Below, piece after piece: positions 24,244-37,754 of a DNA stretch of 64,000 bases. The stretch is from Tetrahymena thermophila SB210 (Eukaryota; Ciliophora; Oligohymenophorea; Hymenostomatida; Tetrahymenidae). Position numbers and translations under genes: made by a program. Location of the stretch: the NCBI RefSeq assembly GCF_000189635.1, contig NW_002476377.1, forward strand, positions 62,001 to 126,000, given 5' to 3'. Position 1 is the first letter of the stretch. Each line of letters opens with the position of its first letter. The notes beneath the pieces were generated by a model that searched no databases, was not told the origin of the DNA, and saw nothing but the letters and a program-made list of their open reading frames with translations.

Positions 24244-25804
24244 TCAATGAGAAGAAGTATTGCTAGAAAATGACTACTTTAAACTATTTCCTAATTGTTT
24301 ATTCTTATATTTTTTATATAAAAATAAGCCACCTACTACGCACAGTATAATTACTGCAACTATAACAATAACTACTATAGCCCATGTAGGAAAGTTGTCA
24401 GAAATTGAGAAATCGTTACTTGTATCATCTTTAGGATCAGCGATAGATTAAGTAAAACCTTTTTAATGTAAAATTAATTAAAAAATACAAAGATTTAATT
24501 ATTTATTTATTTACTTATCTATTGCTTTGAATAAGAATAGGTTGATACATATCTTCTTAAAAATGGAATTCCTAAAATAACAGCAAAATTTTCATTGTTT
24601 GTAATAGGAGATATTAAAATCTAGCAATCTTAAGTTGTGTTAGATAGGTAAAAATCTATAGGTAAATTAAGTACTCTGTCTGTCTAGTTTACTTTTAAAT
24701 AGAAGTAAATATTTGCTAGATTTGGGTCTTTGCAGTTAACTTTTAGTCCATTTTTAGTCATATTTGCATGGCGTTACATAAAATATTGGGATATTTTTTC
24801 GTAAAGATTCTTTTCTAGTCCTATATAAGGGTAACTAGAATCAACTAAGGCCTTATTATTAGAAGAATCAAATTTATATGTAAAATAACGCATATCAAGT
24901 TAATTAATCTGCAATACCCATCTTTATAAATCACTTTAATCATTCTGAATTACCTAATGAGTATAAACTTAGGCTTTATCAGCTAACTTTTAAGGATCAA
25001 TACCTCCTAAGGTTAATTGAGAATCATCATTTTTAAATCCTAAATACAAAGAAAACATATTCTCTTTAATCAACCCTTTTTTATATAAGCTAGTCACAAA
25101 AGAGCTATTACCTTCATTTTTTACATTATAAACTCCTAATCCCAAAATACCATTCACCTTTAATTTTTTTATTTAAAGAATCAAAAGTTTAATCAAAAAA
25201 TAAAATATTTGATTAAATGAAAATCAAATTATTACTTTTTAATTAGAAGTAGTAAAGTTATTTGATTTGTCAAAAAGCAAAGCTGACTGTTAAATACTTT
25301 CTAAATTGCCAATACTTACTAATGTGTTCACATAATTACCATCAAATGAGCTGTCTAAATAATTTTATGAACCTTAATTATTTGTAGGGTTACATCCATC
25401 TTGTGGAAGACATTCATAGTATTTTTCAAAACCCTTTTTAGAGAATAAATAAATGATTTATTTATTTATTTAAAAGATTTGAGAATTTAATTTTAATTTA
25501 CATTGCAATTATTTTTATCATTACAATTTTTGCTAGGAATCATCAGCTAACTAGTTCCTGTACTTAAGATGACTTTAAGATTTTTTTTTCCTTTTCCAAT
25601 ACTAATTGTTCCAGTATACCATTGCTTTTTGTTGTTTTACACATTTATTTGTTACTATTTTTGGTCTGTATTAGATTCTTAAGAGAGGAATCGATTAATA
25701 TTTTCAATATCACTTGTGTTTTCTCTTTCGAGTTATATGTTGATTACACTGGCTTTAGTAAAAAACATATAAAATAGTAAATAGATGAGTATTACGAGCT
25801 TCAT
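24244..25804 (-). CDS. pepsin-like membrane-anchored protein, first catalytic Asp lost (copy 2)
   Basis: 452 aa, four exons of exactly the same sizes as copy 1 (25804-25502, 25433-25236, 25157-24515, 24458-24244); only intron lengths differ. The protein is mostly identical to copy 1, with substitutions such as the LDMRYFTYKFDSS region replacing FDMGVFRYKFDPS. Signal peptide, GILGLG, LTLGGID and the C-terminal membrane span are all kept. The first motif again reads VILSTGT (Ser81) and the second ALVDSS. Frame and splice sites are intact, so this is a maintained recent duplicate, not a pseudogene. Confidence 0.9.
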
Positions 25805-26819
25805 ATTTTAATTTATTTCAATTTTTATGAATTTTTTATTATTTGATTTTAATAATTATGAAGTAATTTAAAAACCTCATTTTAAAAAGATTGATAGGTT
25901 GAATATATTTTAATTATATTTATTAATTTGTTAAAATTTCTCAAGTTTTAATCTAAATTTACAAAAATAGGCTGTGTCTCTTTGATAATTTAGCAAAATT
26001 TATCGGGATTTAATAAATTAATCTTATTTTTTTCTTTTTCTAGTTTTATTATTTATTTACATTATTTTTAATCTAAAAATTCATTTTAAATTTTTGTAAT
26101 TGAAATAATTTAATAATAATAATGAAAATAATTTATTTCTCAAAGGAAGATGAATTATTTTTGATTTAATTTGCTAAAAATAAAATAATTCATTTCTCAA
26201 CATAAGGAAAATAATTAATTTCTCAACACAAGGAAAATAGATAAATTAATTGATATAGATTCAATTACATTTTTTTTAAGCAAAATTTATCTTTTAAAAT
26301 TTAGTAAATGTTTATATTTAAATGATGAATAAAGATTTTAAAAACTCTCCTGGGTAAATTATAGGTGAAAAATAAATGAACAAAAATAATTTTTATTTTC
26401 AAAAAACTACAATTTATTTGCCTGGATTTATTATTCAATTAGCATTAAAATTTTTAGCGAATTTATATTTTTTCTGTTATACATATTAATTTAAATAAAT
26501 TTAATCAATATATTTTATTTAATGGAAATATAAATACTATAAATCTAATTAATAGGAATGTATAGAAAATTTGATATTATGAAGAATAAAATATATTATT
26601 TTTTATTAAATAATATTTATTATTATTTCTAAAACAATAAATAATTTTCTGAGAATAGCTATATACATTCATAATAAAAAAATAAACTATTTACAATTAA
26701 ATTTAGCTTTTTTATTAATAAAATTTAGTAAACACTATTTAATAAACTTATAATATATAGTAACTCCTTTAAAATTTTATAAAATAATAAATATTAGAAA
26801 TTCAGCTATACTATACAAT
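25805..26819. other. AT-rich intergenic stretch
   Basis: Left part is the duplicated upstream flank of protease copy 2; the rest is A/T-rich. The left boundary of the next gene is placed at the first in-frame TGA, so some of 26570-26819 may be real non-coding 3' sequence on either side. Confidence 0.5.
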
Positions 26820-29637
26820 TCATGAATATTTAATTTAAGTATTTTAGGGATAATATTAACTGTTAAAAGAGTTTTAAATTATATTTTATTCTAAATATTA
26901 ATAGAAGTTAAGATCACGATTATGTTAATTAGATTTGTCATAAATTTAGTTTTTTTGTTATATTTTCAAATTTATAATTTATAAAAATTATTAATCTATA
27001 AAAAAAGTGTAAGTTAAAGTTAGAAAAAGTTTGCTTTTATTATCTTTCAAAATATTTTTTTAAATTTATTATTCAGTTATATTATTTTTATCTTAATTAT
27101 TCTTCATTTAAAGAACTTTATTCCTATCAATTTCATTTAGAGGTTTTGAAATTTTTTTTAAATGTAATTGTTTTAAACTTTCCTTAATTTAATTTTCTTG
27201 CTTTTCAGCCTTTTATTTTAATATTTAACAGTCAAAGTCAACTTCAATATAATCATTTACTTCAATATAATCCACTTCTTCTTAATCGGCTTATTATTGT
27301 TCTCCTTTATGTCCTTTTTAAAAAATTTCAAGACCTTATTTATTTTCTTTATCTTGATTACTATCTTATTTTCTCTATTCGTCTATTTTTTCATTTAATT
27401 ATTTTTTTATTTCATGATCATCTAATATGTCTTCAACAAAGTTTAGTAATTTTTATTCTTTGAGACAATCTAAAAAACTCTCATCTGAATTTAAATTTTG
27501 AAATAACTATTTAATTATTTCGTCGTTTATATATTAGGATTTAATATTTTTCCAATTAGGTTTTTATTTTTCTTTGGGTTGTATTAAATTTTTAGTTTAA
27601 TATTGAAACTGATTAAAAAGATCGCACACAAAGTCATAGAATATTTATTTTTAGTGATGCAATTTTGTTTCTTTTTCTTCCTTGTATAAATGCTTAAATA
27701 AAATTGTTATAAAAGCATGGAGTCTGAAACGAAATTAAACATAGTCTATTTTACATCTTTCAAATTATTTTTTTTCCTCCATTTTCTTTATTAAATTTTA
27801 CAACTACTTTGGTGCATAATTGTTCCCAAGGATTTCTTTTATTAGTTAAGCAAGTGAGTATATATCAGATCTTAGAGTACAATTTTAATTTTATTTTTAT
27901 TCTTCTGGTGAGTATTAATTGAACCCTTACGCCTTGTAAAATATAGTAAATAAAATGATGGAAGAAATGTTTAAATCTATTATAAAAATTTTTTTGTTGT
28001 TACCCCTTTTCAATAATATATTATTTAATTTTATGTCAGAGTGTGCTATGTTGTTTTTATGTAATATACTAATAGCATCAAGTATTTACTAGATGTAAAA
28101 AATTTTTTAAAGTTCGTCAATCTCTTTAAAATTTAATTTTGATAAATCGACTCCTTGCTTTGCATAGACATTAACTACTCTATTTTCATTATTTATAAAT
28201 GCATTACTAATTTTTAAAAAATAACGGCTATCTATTAACTGTGCTAGGCATGCCTCATACTTTAATTTATTATCCTATTATTCATCCAAAGATTATTTTA
28301 GGATATATTCTTCTCCATTGTAAACACCCTTTTAAAGCTTGCTAAAATGAGTAGTTTAAAACTCTTATAATTCTTAAAATTCAGGTGATTTGGACTGAGT
28401 TAAATATTCAGAATAAATAGTAAGAAATAAGTTAAAATTAAAGAAGATTTTGAGTTATTTAGAGAAATCAATTTAGCAAATTTTAAATATTTTCTTTATC
28501 TTCTTTTTGGATTTTTCATAATTTTTTTCAATTCTTAGCAAAATACCTCGTATTAAGTAATACATTGATAGCTTACCGTCTCCATATTTATATTTCCTTT
28601 ATTTTTATTTTTTTAAGTAATCATAAAATGTTTAGTACATTTCTATGAAAGTTTGTTCTGTTTATTAGCCTTTCTCGTAATTCAGTATTTAATTAAATAA
28701 CTTAAACAAATCAGGATCGAATAAATCTCTATAGAGTGACTATAAGTTTGTTAGGTTTTCAGTTATCTAAAAGTTATAAAATAAGTGCAAGTAATCCTCT
28801 CTACTTTGGTCTTCGCCTAACTTTTTAGCTTTTTCTAAAGCTTAGCTTTCATTTTACTTAAGGTAATCTAAACACATTTCAAAAAACAATAAAATATTTT
28901 TCTTTCTTTCTTTAAATTACCTTTGAATGCTTTCTTCAAACTTTTAAATATTTGTATCATTTTAATTATTTACATATTTTTTTAAAATTTCAATATTTTA
29001 TGACAAATTTTTTATATCATATTTGTCATAATAAATTAAAACTTCTAATTTTGAAATAGATTCTCTCATTTATAAAAAACTTTCTTGTTTTTCATCTTTT
29101 TTATTTAAATTTTCTTTTAGTTCTTTAAGAAAATCCAGAGCATGCTTTGTTTATCGATTTAGTAGATATAATTAGGCTATAATAAACAAGACTTCATCAC
29201 TATCTTTTAAAGTTTCATCTCTTTCTAGATTTTAGTTGACTTAATTAATCATTCTATCAACGTCTTTTCTCATTAATGGTAAGCCACCTATTTCTAAAAA
29301 CGGCAAAACTTTGTATGAAACTTAAAGATTTACCACTCTTTAGTGATACCTCAGTAAAGCGATGCATATATCAAATATTATTTCGTATAGGAAGGTTAGC
29401 TTTTCTTTATTTATTAGCTCCTTTTTCCATTTTTTAAAATTGTCTATACACAATTTAAACTTTTCATATGTTGATCTTTTATGCTATTTAAATTATAAAT
29501 TATAAAAAACCAATTTAAAGTAAAAATATTTTAACTGCTTGATTCTTCTATTCTTCTTTAGGATAAAAATAATAAACAATTTGGTCTAAATCAAAAGAGC
29601 ACGCTTAAAATATTTCTTTATAATTAACTTGATCCAT
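26820..29637 (-). CDS. divergent protein kinase-like protein with helical N-terminus (paralogue A)
   Basis: ATG at 29637, one phase-consistent 52-nt intron (29484-29535), first in-frame TGA at 26820; 921 aa. The first 420 residues are helical and lysine-rich, TPR-like in feel but without a clear repeat. A kinase domain follows: VAIK-like YILKQSLD, an alpha-C Glu in KYEACLAQ, catalytic loop NIAHSDIKLNNIL near residue 513 (HSD in place of HRD), IIDLN in place of DFG near 538, QYSPEEQ as an APE segment. The C-terminal 350 residues are Gln/Lys/Glu-rich and include the internal repeat DYIEVNDYIEVD. It is the most diverged of four neighbouring relatives. Activity is uncertain because DFG is DLN. 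The last 80 codons could be 3' untranslated sequence. Confidence 0.75.
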
Positions 29638-30398
29638 ACTAACTAATTAGAATAATATTTAATTTTTACTTCAAATTATTCCGTTTTAGAAATTAATTAA
29701 AAAATTAATGAGAAGAAAAGGATATTTATTGTATAAGAGATATTTAATTTATTTTTTTTGATTTAATAAGATCAGATAAATATTAGATAAATTGATTAAT
29801 AAAATTTATTGTAAAAATAATGATGAATAAGTTAAGATAGAAGCTGAAATTCTGATTGATAAGCTTTAGTCATTACATGATACAATATCTTTATTTAAAA
29901 ATAACATAAATAATAAGAAAAATAGTTGAAATTTATATATTAAAATATCTCTTTATTGAATTTGAGTAGAGTTTATACATACATCTTAAATATTTATTAT
30001 ATGTTAAAATACATAGTATATATACCAATCCAATTAAATGGCAATTAAATTGTTATAAAAAAAATAATTAGATGAGAAAAAGCTAATTTTAAAAATTTTA
30101 GATTTTATTTAAATAAAATCATTAATATAAATAAAGTATTTAAATTAACATATATTAAAACACCAATAAATAATTGATTAATATAAGCAATACCTATTTA
30201 ATAGCTAATGAATTAAATTTAATTGTAAAGATATATTTAAATATACCGTATTTCCTCCAACCTCGTTCCAAGCAACACGCAGAAAAATAGCGAGGATTCG
30301 AGCAAAAATTCATAATTTTTATAAATAAGGCTTCTCCTATTCAAGAGGGAATATTATCCAAGAGGATACAGTAATAATATTTAATAATCAGAATTTTA
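29638..30398. other. intergenic with duplicated block
   Basis: 29940-30240 recurs, diverged, at 39045-39355 (shared GAGTTTATACAT, TTTATTATATG, ATACCAATCC, ATTGATTAATATAA, TTTAATTGTA). 30244-30300 is locally less A/T-rich. 30330-30375 matches the 3' flanks of paralogues C and D. Confidence 0.55.
29940..30240. repeat. dispersed duplicate of 39045-39355
   Basis: About 300 bp of non-coding sequence downstream of paralogue B that recurs downstream of paralogue D, showing that the copied unit included 3' flanking DNA. Confidence 0.6.
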
Positions 30399-33300
30399 TC
30401 AAATATTTTCAGTTTCTAATGATGAACTGTAATAAGACTATTATTCAAATTAAATTTAAGTTTGAGACTATGAGTATTAAGTAGAATTAATTTGATAAGA
30501 TTCAGAATTAGACTCCTAAATATATTCCGTATTTGTGTTTTGTGAATCTTAATTAATAATAGGTCCTAAAACTCGAGTAAAGTATGACTAACTGCTAGCT
30601 TATTCATGAAATTAATTTTGATACTAAATACTCTGACTGACTTGGTAATCTCCTGCATTTATATTTTTTATATCTGAATTTTCTGAAGAATGCTAAATAA
30701 TGTTATAATCTGTAATATTTTTAACAAAAAATTTTAACTAAATACTTTTGATAAAAAAAGTTACATGAATTTGATTGCCAATTTGATTCTATTTCCATAG
30801 GTTAACTTTTATTCTGAGTATTCTAAGAAATCTAATTATTTTCTAAAGCTTTTTATTAATTAAATACTTTTGATAATAAAAATTACATGAACTTGATTGG
30901 ATATTTGGTTCTATTTCCATATCTTATTTATTTTCTAAATCTTTTTAAATAAATTTAAGTATATATTTACCTGATTTAAAATAATATTTTACCCTAGAGC
31001 TGTTTTTCGATGTTATTTATAAGTTTTAAATATTCTTCATCAAGTTTTAATTCATCTTTAGAATATTAAATACAATCAAGTTTCTTTTCTATCTACTCAT
31101 AGAATGTATTAGTTTCCTTAGAATTATCCTCAATTTTATTAATTAGATTATCAATTAATTCATTTTTTTCATAATTAGATTGTCTAAAGCACTCCTCAAG
31201 CAGTTGGATTTGAATTTCAATATTTTAATTCTAAGAAATTCTTTTTTCATAACTTAACAATTTTAAAACAAATAACTTAATGTCGTTATCTGCAAGACAC
31301 TCTACAAAAGATTAATTTTATGGAGTAATATTTTCATCTAAAAGTAATAGAATTTATTAAGTAATAGCAATAATATTAAATTGCTTATATTTATTTTAAA
31401 ATTCTATAAACTAAGTTTTTTTATTTTCGGGTTCTTGTTGAACTGAAAATGTACTGTAATAAAATCTTCTAAATTTTTCAAATAAAAAATGTATGCTATC
31501 TGCAAAATCTTTATAAATTTAGTTATCATAATTTTAAAATTTTTCTTCTTTTGAAATTATTTACATAAATATTTTATAAGTAACCATCTCTAACTAAAAT
31601 TTGTGAGATGCCTACTTAATTGTACATCTATTTTAAATGCTATTATCTATCATTTAATTTATTAATTATTCCATTTACATGGATTTATAAAATTTATTAT
31701 TTGCATAAATTTTATTTATAGACTTTCCTATTGAAAAGATGTCACTTTCGAACGTATATTTTTCTTCAATTGGTTCATAGCCTTTCGTGTATCCTAGAGG
31801 AGTAAAAAACTTATTAAATATTTTAATTTGAGAGAATCCAAAATCTATGATTTTAATTTTGGTATCATCATCGAGAACTGTCACAACGTTTTCAAGCTTA
31901 AAATCTGAATGTATGATATTCAAAGAATGTAAATAACAAAATGCTTTCATAATTTGTTATATATAACCCATTGCTTTCTCCTAATCAATTTTCTTATTAA
32001 TTAAGAGTTTATTTAAGTTTTCTCCTTACATTTTTTGAACAATTACAATTTCGTTATTTGTAACAGCAAAGACTTCTTCAATATTCTAAATATTTGGATG
32101 GCATAGCAACATCTAAATACAGGCTTCGTTTAGCTGTTTAAATTTTTATAATTCGGTAGTTTACTGAATTTATTTTTTAAATATATATTTTTCATATTTT
32201 TTAAAAAATATATATAAATTATTTTATCTACTGCCTGGAGGCAGAAGATAACGAAAAAATTTATATTCCTACTTAAATTTGTTTGATCGCTCCATTTTGT
32301 ATAAATAGCAAATTAAACGGTTATATTTAAAAAAGAGCTCAAGAAATTTTTAGAAATCAGTACTTGTTTATTTGCAGATTTAAAATATGAGATTCATGTT
32401 CTTGATAGCTTCATCATATTATTTTCCCAGTCTTAAAAGAATTGTGTAAATGACTGATAAAATTAAAATCAAACCTTTGCCATAACTATAATCTTTATCA
32501 ATAATCTAGCTTTTGAATTTTTGAAAAGACTTTTTTATTTTTGTTATGTTAATATTTTCTCCTACCTCAAATAATTGCAACTATTTGAATACTTAAAACA
32601 GTTCATTACCAAAAAGGTGGTAATATATGGTTTCTATGTAGCTTAGCAACTAGCTGCTCTAATTTTAAAAAAATAAAAGAAGACTCTTTTCCAGATTATC
32701 GCCAAGATTTGTTAAATGTATTTTGGAGTTATTTAATTTTTGATTGATAAAGTAGAAATGAATGTAAAAGAGGTCAACATGGTTTTCTATTCTCTCTTTC
32801 ATGGTTTCATCATTAATATGAGTTAGAAAATTTTTCAAATATTCTATTTAGTTTTTGAGATCCTTTAATTTATTAGTATATAAGTAGCACAGGGCCATAT
32901 ATGTATGCACTGATTCAATAAATCCCAATTGCAAATTTTCTTTAATCAAAAAAAAAAAAAAAAAGAGGATTAATAAATAGTTAATCAATATTAAACAAAA
33001 ATCATCAAAATTTTTTTATAAACTAATACTTTCTTCATCACTCTGTGATCTATCTAGCTCATGTAAATTATAAAATTTAGAAAGTTTATCAAGCAAGTCT
33101 TTTGCATTAGAGTACTATTCCTTTTAAAGGTTATGATAAGTATTTGCAAGTAATGCTTTATGATAATTTATGTTTTATTCATCTTAATTATTGAAATAAT
33201 TTTAAATCGTTTAATTTAAGAGACTTTGAAGTTGAATTTAATTTTCATAAGTTTTAGGTTAAAATCGCGTATCTAATAGAGAAATAACGCTATAGTTATA

Positions 33301-33748
33301 TTCATGACCTGCTATGCATTTGTGAAATTCTAAACTTTCTTATAGCTAAATGCATATAAATTCTTCTTCTGTATCTTAATTTTTTCTAACTTAATTAAGA
33401 TAAACCTTTAGCTACTTCATGATATCTAAAAATAATTTTTTCTTCTATTCCTTCAAATACTACATCATAATTGTAAAATAAAATATTTAAAACTATGCTC
33501 ACACTTAAAGAAATATGCATGATTAATTACCTTTGATTCTAATAGTACATCTTTGTTTTTTTATTAATTTTACTAATTTTAATTCTTCTAATTTTTATAA
33601 ATAACTAATGAATCTGTTCATAAAATGAAAAATATTTTACCTTTTCACTATCTAACTAAAGTAATATCTCTAAAATTAAGCTTCTACTAATCTTAAAAGG
33701 ATCCCAATTATTATTTTTAAAAAGTTAACTGAAGTCTATCCTTTCCAT
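30399..33748 (-). CDS. TPR-like plus kinase-domain protein (paralogue B)
   Basis: ATG at 33748 (MERIDFSQLFKNNNWDPFKISR), final TGA at 30399. Exons include 33748 to about 33641, a short exon near 33540-33600, about 33466-33000, about 32930-30988 and C-terminal pieces to 30399; inner joins are not all resolved. The N-terminal half is a helical repeat region (ILLRLGKQYDEAIKNMNLIF is TPR-like). The kinase domain has IVIVQKMQGENL as hinge, NIIHSDFKLENVV as catalytic loop (Ser replaces Arg of HRD; Asp, Lys and Asn kept), IIDFG intact, and GYEPIEEKYTFESD around the APE position. The tail is Gln/Ser-rich. Glycine loop and VAIK lysine are not obvious, so catalysis is doubtful. Confidence 0.8.
30735..30920 (-). 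repeat. internal exon-intron duplication in paralogue B
   Basis: Two units, 30856-30920 and 30735-30799, each encode MEIExNxQSxSCNFxYQKY followed by an AT-rich intron-like GTATTTA...; they are 121 bp apart. Paralogue C has one diverged unit at this position (ending SLSNFYYQK). Confidence 0.55.
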
Positions 33749-34419
33749 CTTTATATATTAATCTTTAATATATAAATGTTTATAAATATATATTTTTTAA
33801 TTTTTGATAAATCTAAATACCAAAAATCTTAATATTAAAAGAGAATAAAAATCAAAAGATAACCATAAAAAATATTTACTTTGAAAATACAATCAAAAAT
33901 ATCAATCAGCAATATTTGCAAATTTATCAATAATTAATATCTTTTAAATAATCTTTCTTTAAATAAACAACTAACACTAAAACTAAAAATTCTCTAAAAA
34001 TAAAAATATTTTATTAATTATTCATAAATTAACAAAAAGAAATTGTTATTTTTTTATTTTATTAATACAAAATAGAATAATAATATATTTTAATTTAACT
34101 ATTTGAATTTCAACTATTAAATAGGAACATGCATGTGCACTTATGGCTCTCCAATTTTATAATCAAATTCAAAGTATTTTCGAGTTATCAAGCTTTTCAT
34201 TCATTTTTATTTGAGAATAAATGTTTTTTTGTGAAAAAACAAGGTAATGAGTTAGTTAGTTACTGTGGATTTTATAAAATATGTTCAAAATTTTTTAAAT
34301 ATGGAAAATTTATAGAAATACATTTTATTTGTATAAAGAGGGACTTATATTCATAATTTTTATAAGAGGGACCATTATCCAAGAGAATATAGTAATTAAA
34401 TTTAACAATCAGAATTATT
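33749..34419. other. intergenic between paralogues B and C
   Basis: Contains the conserved upstream block of B (34101-34170) and the conserved 3' flank of C (34345-34400, with ATTATCCAAGAGAATATAG). No gene; an open frame at 34129-34356 overlaps these flanks and has no support. Confidence 0.6.
34101..34170 (-). promoter_or_regulatory. conserved upstream block of the kinase-like family
   Basis: A similar block precedes paralogues B (34101), C (38067) and D (42709), 185-350 bp before each ATG. Shared words are ATTTGAATT, a GCATGTGCA-like motif, CCAATTT and ATAATCA/TTAATCA. Conservation against a decayed background suggests a regulatory role, or simply duplicated flank. Confidence 0.4.
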
Positions 34420-37400
34420 TCAAATTTTATTAGTTTGTTATGATGGATTTGGTAAATTTACAAATTAGTGTTCTGATTAACTATTTTGTTGTTGATTACT
34501 AAGAAAGCTGAGTAGAGTTTATTATTCTGATTAAGTTTAACTTTGAGACTAAGAGCATTAAGTATAAAAAGTTTTCTAAGATTATTAATTAAATCCTTAA
34601 AAATTTTGGATATTTGTGTATTATGAATCTTAATTAATAGTTTGTTATGAGGATGTAATAAAATTAATTTAATAGCTAGGGACCTATTAACTTTCATTGA
34701 CATGGTATGATCCTACATTAATATTTTTTATATCTTGATTGTCTGAAACTGAATGCTAAATATCGGATTAAGCTGTAAATAATTTAAAGAAAAATTTAAT
34801 TAAACACTTTTAATAATAAAAATTACTTAAACTTGATTGATTATTTATTTATTATTGCGTGCCTTGATCTATATTAGGATTATTCTTTGATTTCTATTTA
34901 TCTTCTAAATCTTTTTTATATAAATTTAAGTTTATTTACTTGATTTAAAATAATATTTTACTCTAGAGCTGATTTTCGATATTCTTTATAAGTTTTTAAT
35001 ATTCTTCAGTATGATGAAGCTCATCTTTAGAATATTTAATTTAATCAAGTTCCTCTTATATCTACTCAAGGAATTTATTAGTTTCCTTATTATTATTCAC
35101 AATCAATTAATTAATTAGATCTTCAATTTATTTATTTTCTTCATAATTAGATTCTCTAAAGCAGTCCTCAAGTAATTCAAGTAATTCGATTTAGGGATCT
35201 ATAGAATTATTTTATTCCTAACAAATCATTTTTTCGAAATTTAACAATTTTAAAATAAATAACTTAATATCATTATCTACAAGACACTCTACAAAAGATT
35301 AATTTAAAGTATTAATTTTTGCATCTAAGAGTAATTTAATAGATTTAATAATACCAATAATTTCAAATTATTAATATTTATTTTAAAATTCTTTAAACTT
35401 AGTTTTTTCATTTTCTGTTTCTTATTCAACGGAAAATGTATTGTAATGAAATCTTCTAAATTTTTAAAATAAAAAATGCATGCTATTAGCAAATTCATTA
35501 TAAATTTCATTATCCTAATTAAATTCTTATTATGAATTTATTTATATATATATTTTGTAAATAAGCATTTCTAACTAAAATTTGCTATAGGCCTACTTAA
35601 TTGTACATCTATTTTAAATGCTATTTTCTATCATTAAATTTATTAATTAATCCATTTATATTGATTTATAAAAATTATTATTTGCAAACATTTTTTTTAT
35701 ACTCTCTCCTATTGAAAAGATGTCACTCTCGAATGTATATTTTTTTTCAGGTGGTGCATAGCCTTTCGTGGATCCTAAAGGAGTAAAAAACTTATTAAAT
35801 ATTTTAATTTGAGAGAATCCAAAATCAATAATTTTAATTTTGGTATCATCGTCCAGGACTATCACAACGTTTTCAAGCTTAAAATCTGAATGTATAATAT
35901 TCAAAGAATGTAAATAACAAAAAGCTTTCAGAATTTGTTATATATAACTCATTGCTTTCTCCTAATCAATTTTCTTATCAATTAAGAGTTTATTTAAGTT
36001 TTCTCCTTACATTTTTTGAACAATTACAATTTCATTACTTTTATCAACAAAGACTTCTTCAATATTCTAAATATTTGGATGACATAGCAGCATCTAAATA
36101 CAGGCTTCGTTTAGTTGTTAAAATTTTTATTATTGATTTGTTTCCTTCTTTTTTTTTATTACAAATTGTTCATTTCCTTTTTGGTATTTGAACAATTTAT
36201 TTAATCCAGTCTCTCTAAATTAGCTACAAAAGTTATAATCTATTTCAAATTTTTCAGATGGCTTCTAAACAATTTTATATAAATAACAAATTAAACGATT
36301 ATATTTAAAAAAGAGATCAAGAAACTATTAGAAATCAGTATGTGTTTAAATACAGATTTAAAATATGAGATTCATGTGCTTGATAGCTTCATCATATTCT
36401 TCTCCCAGTCTTAAAAGAATTGTGTAGATGACAGATAAAATTAAAATCAAACCCTTACCATAACTATAAACTTTATTGGTAATCTACTATTTGAAATCTT
36501 CAAAAAATTATTTTATTTTTTGTATGTTTATATTCTCTCCTTAACCCCTATTTTTTAACTCAAATTATTGCAACTCTTTGAATACCTAAAATAGTTCATT
36601 ACCAAAAAGATTGTAATATATAGTCTCTATGTAGCTTAGCAGCTAGCTGTTCTAATTTAAAAAAAATAAAAGGAGGCTCTTTTCAAGATTTTTATCAATA
36701 TTTCTTAAATGATTTTGAGATTTAACTAAATCTTGTTTGATAAAGTAGAAATGAATGTAAAAGAGCTCAACATGGTTTTGTATTCTCTCTTTCATTGCTA
36801 TTGATTTTTAGCATTCACCAATTCTTTATTTATCATTAATATGATTTAGAAGATTTTTCAAACATTCTATTTATTTTTCGAGATCATCTAATTTATTAGA
36901 ATATAAGTAGCAGAGGGCCATATATGTATGCACTGATTCAATAAATCCCAATTGAAAATCTACATTAATCAAAAGAAAAAAAAGAGATTAATAAATAATT
37001 AATCAGTATTAAACAAATAATCATCCACAAATTTTTTTTTACTAATACTTTCTTCTTCTTTGCACTCTGATTTTTTTAACTCGTCTAAATTATAAAATTT
37101 TGAAAGTTCTTCAAGCAAGTCTTTTGCATTCTCATACTCTTCCTTTTAAAGGTTATGATAAGCATTTGCAAGTAATGCTTTATGATAATTTATGTTTTTT
37201 TCATCTTATTTATTGAAATATTATTAAATAGATTATTTTAAGAGACTTTAAAGTTAGATTTATTTTTCATAAGTTTTAGGTATAAATCCAGTATCAATTA
37301 GCGAAATAACACTATAGTTATATCCATGACATGCTATGCATTTGTGAAATTCTAAACTTTCTTATAGCTAAATGCATATAAATTCTTCTTCTATATCTTT

Positions 37401-37754
37401 ATTTTTTCTAACTTAATCGAGATAATCCTTTAGCTAGTTCATGATGTTTTAAAATTGACTATCCTTCTATTCCTTCAAATACTATATCATATAAAATATT
37501 TAAAACTATGTTCATACAAAAGTAAATATGAATGTATATTGATTACCTTTAATTGTTCATTTAGCTTCTCTTTGTTTTTTTATTCATTTTAATTCTTCTA
37601 ATTATTATAGTTATTAATCAATCTATGAATAAAATGAAATATAGCTTACCTCTTCACTATTTAAGTTGTTTAAAATTAAACTTCTGCTAATCTTAAAAGA
37701 ATCCCAATTATTACTTTTAAAAAGTTCACTGAAGTCGATTATGCTCTTCTCCAT
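34420..37754 (-). CDS. TPR-like plus kinase-domain protein (paralogue C)
   Basis: ATG at 37754 (MEKSIIDFSELFKSNNWDSF), TGA at 34420. Same exon plan as B: short first exon, a tiny second exon near 37555-37650, a helical repeat region (ILLRLGEEYDEAIKHMNLIF), then the kinase domain. Catalytic loop NIIHSDFKLENVV again has Ser for Arg; IIDFGFSQ follows; the activation segment ends YAPPEKKYTFESD, closer to canonical APE than in B. The C-terminal exon (34780-34420) is very Gln/Ser-rich and largely TAA/TAG-coded. Intact in the ciliate code. Best candidate of the four for residual activity, though no glycine loop is evident. Confidence 0.8.

Larger units (their letters stand above)
21240..26420. repeat. 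tandem segmental duplication, unit about 2.69 kb
   Basis: Unit 1 about 21240-23700 and unit 2 about 23935-26420, each holding one pepsin-like gene plus both flanks. Exons are most alike, introns and flanks less so, which fits purifying selection after duplication. Confidence 0.8.

Noticed and set aside
34129..34356. Plus-strand frame of 75 codons
   Set aside because: Lies in the duplicated intergenic flank of the kinase-like family, and the counterparts at 38067 and 42709 are not open in that frame.
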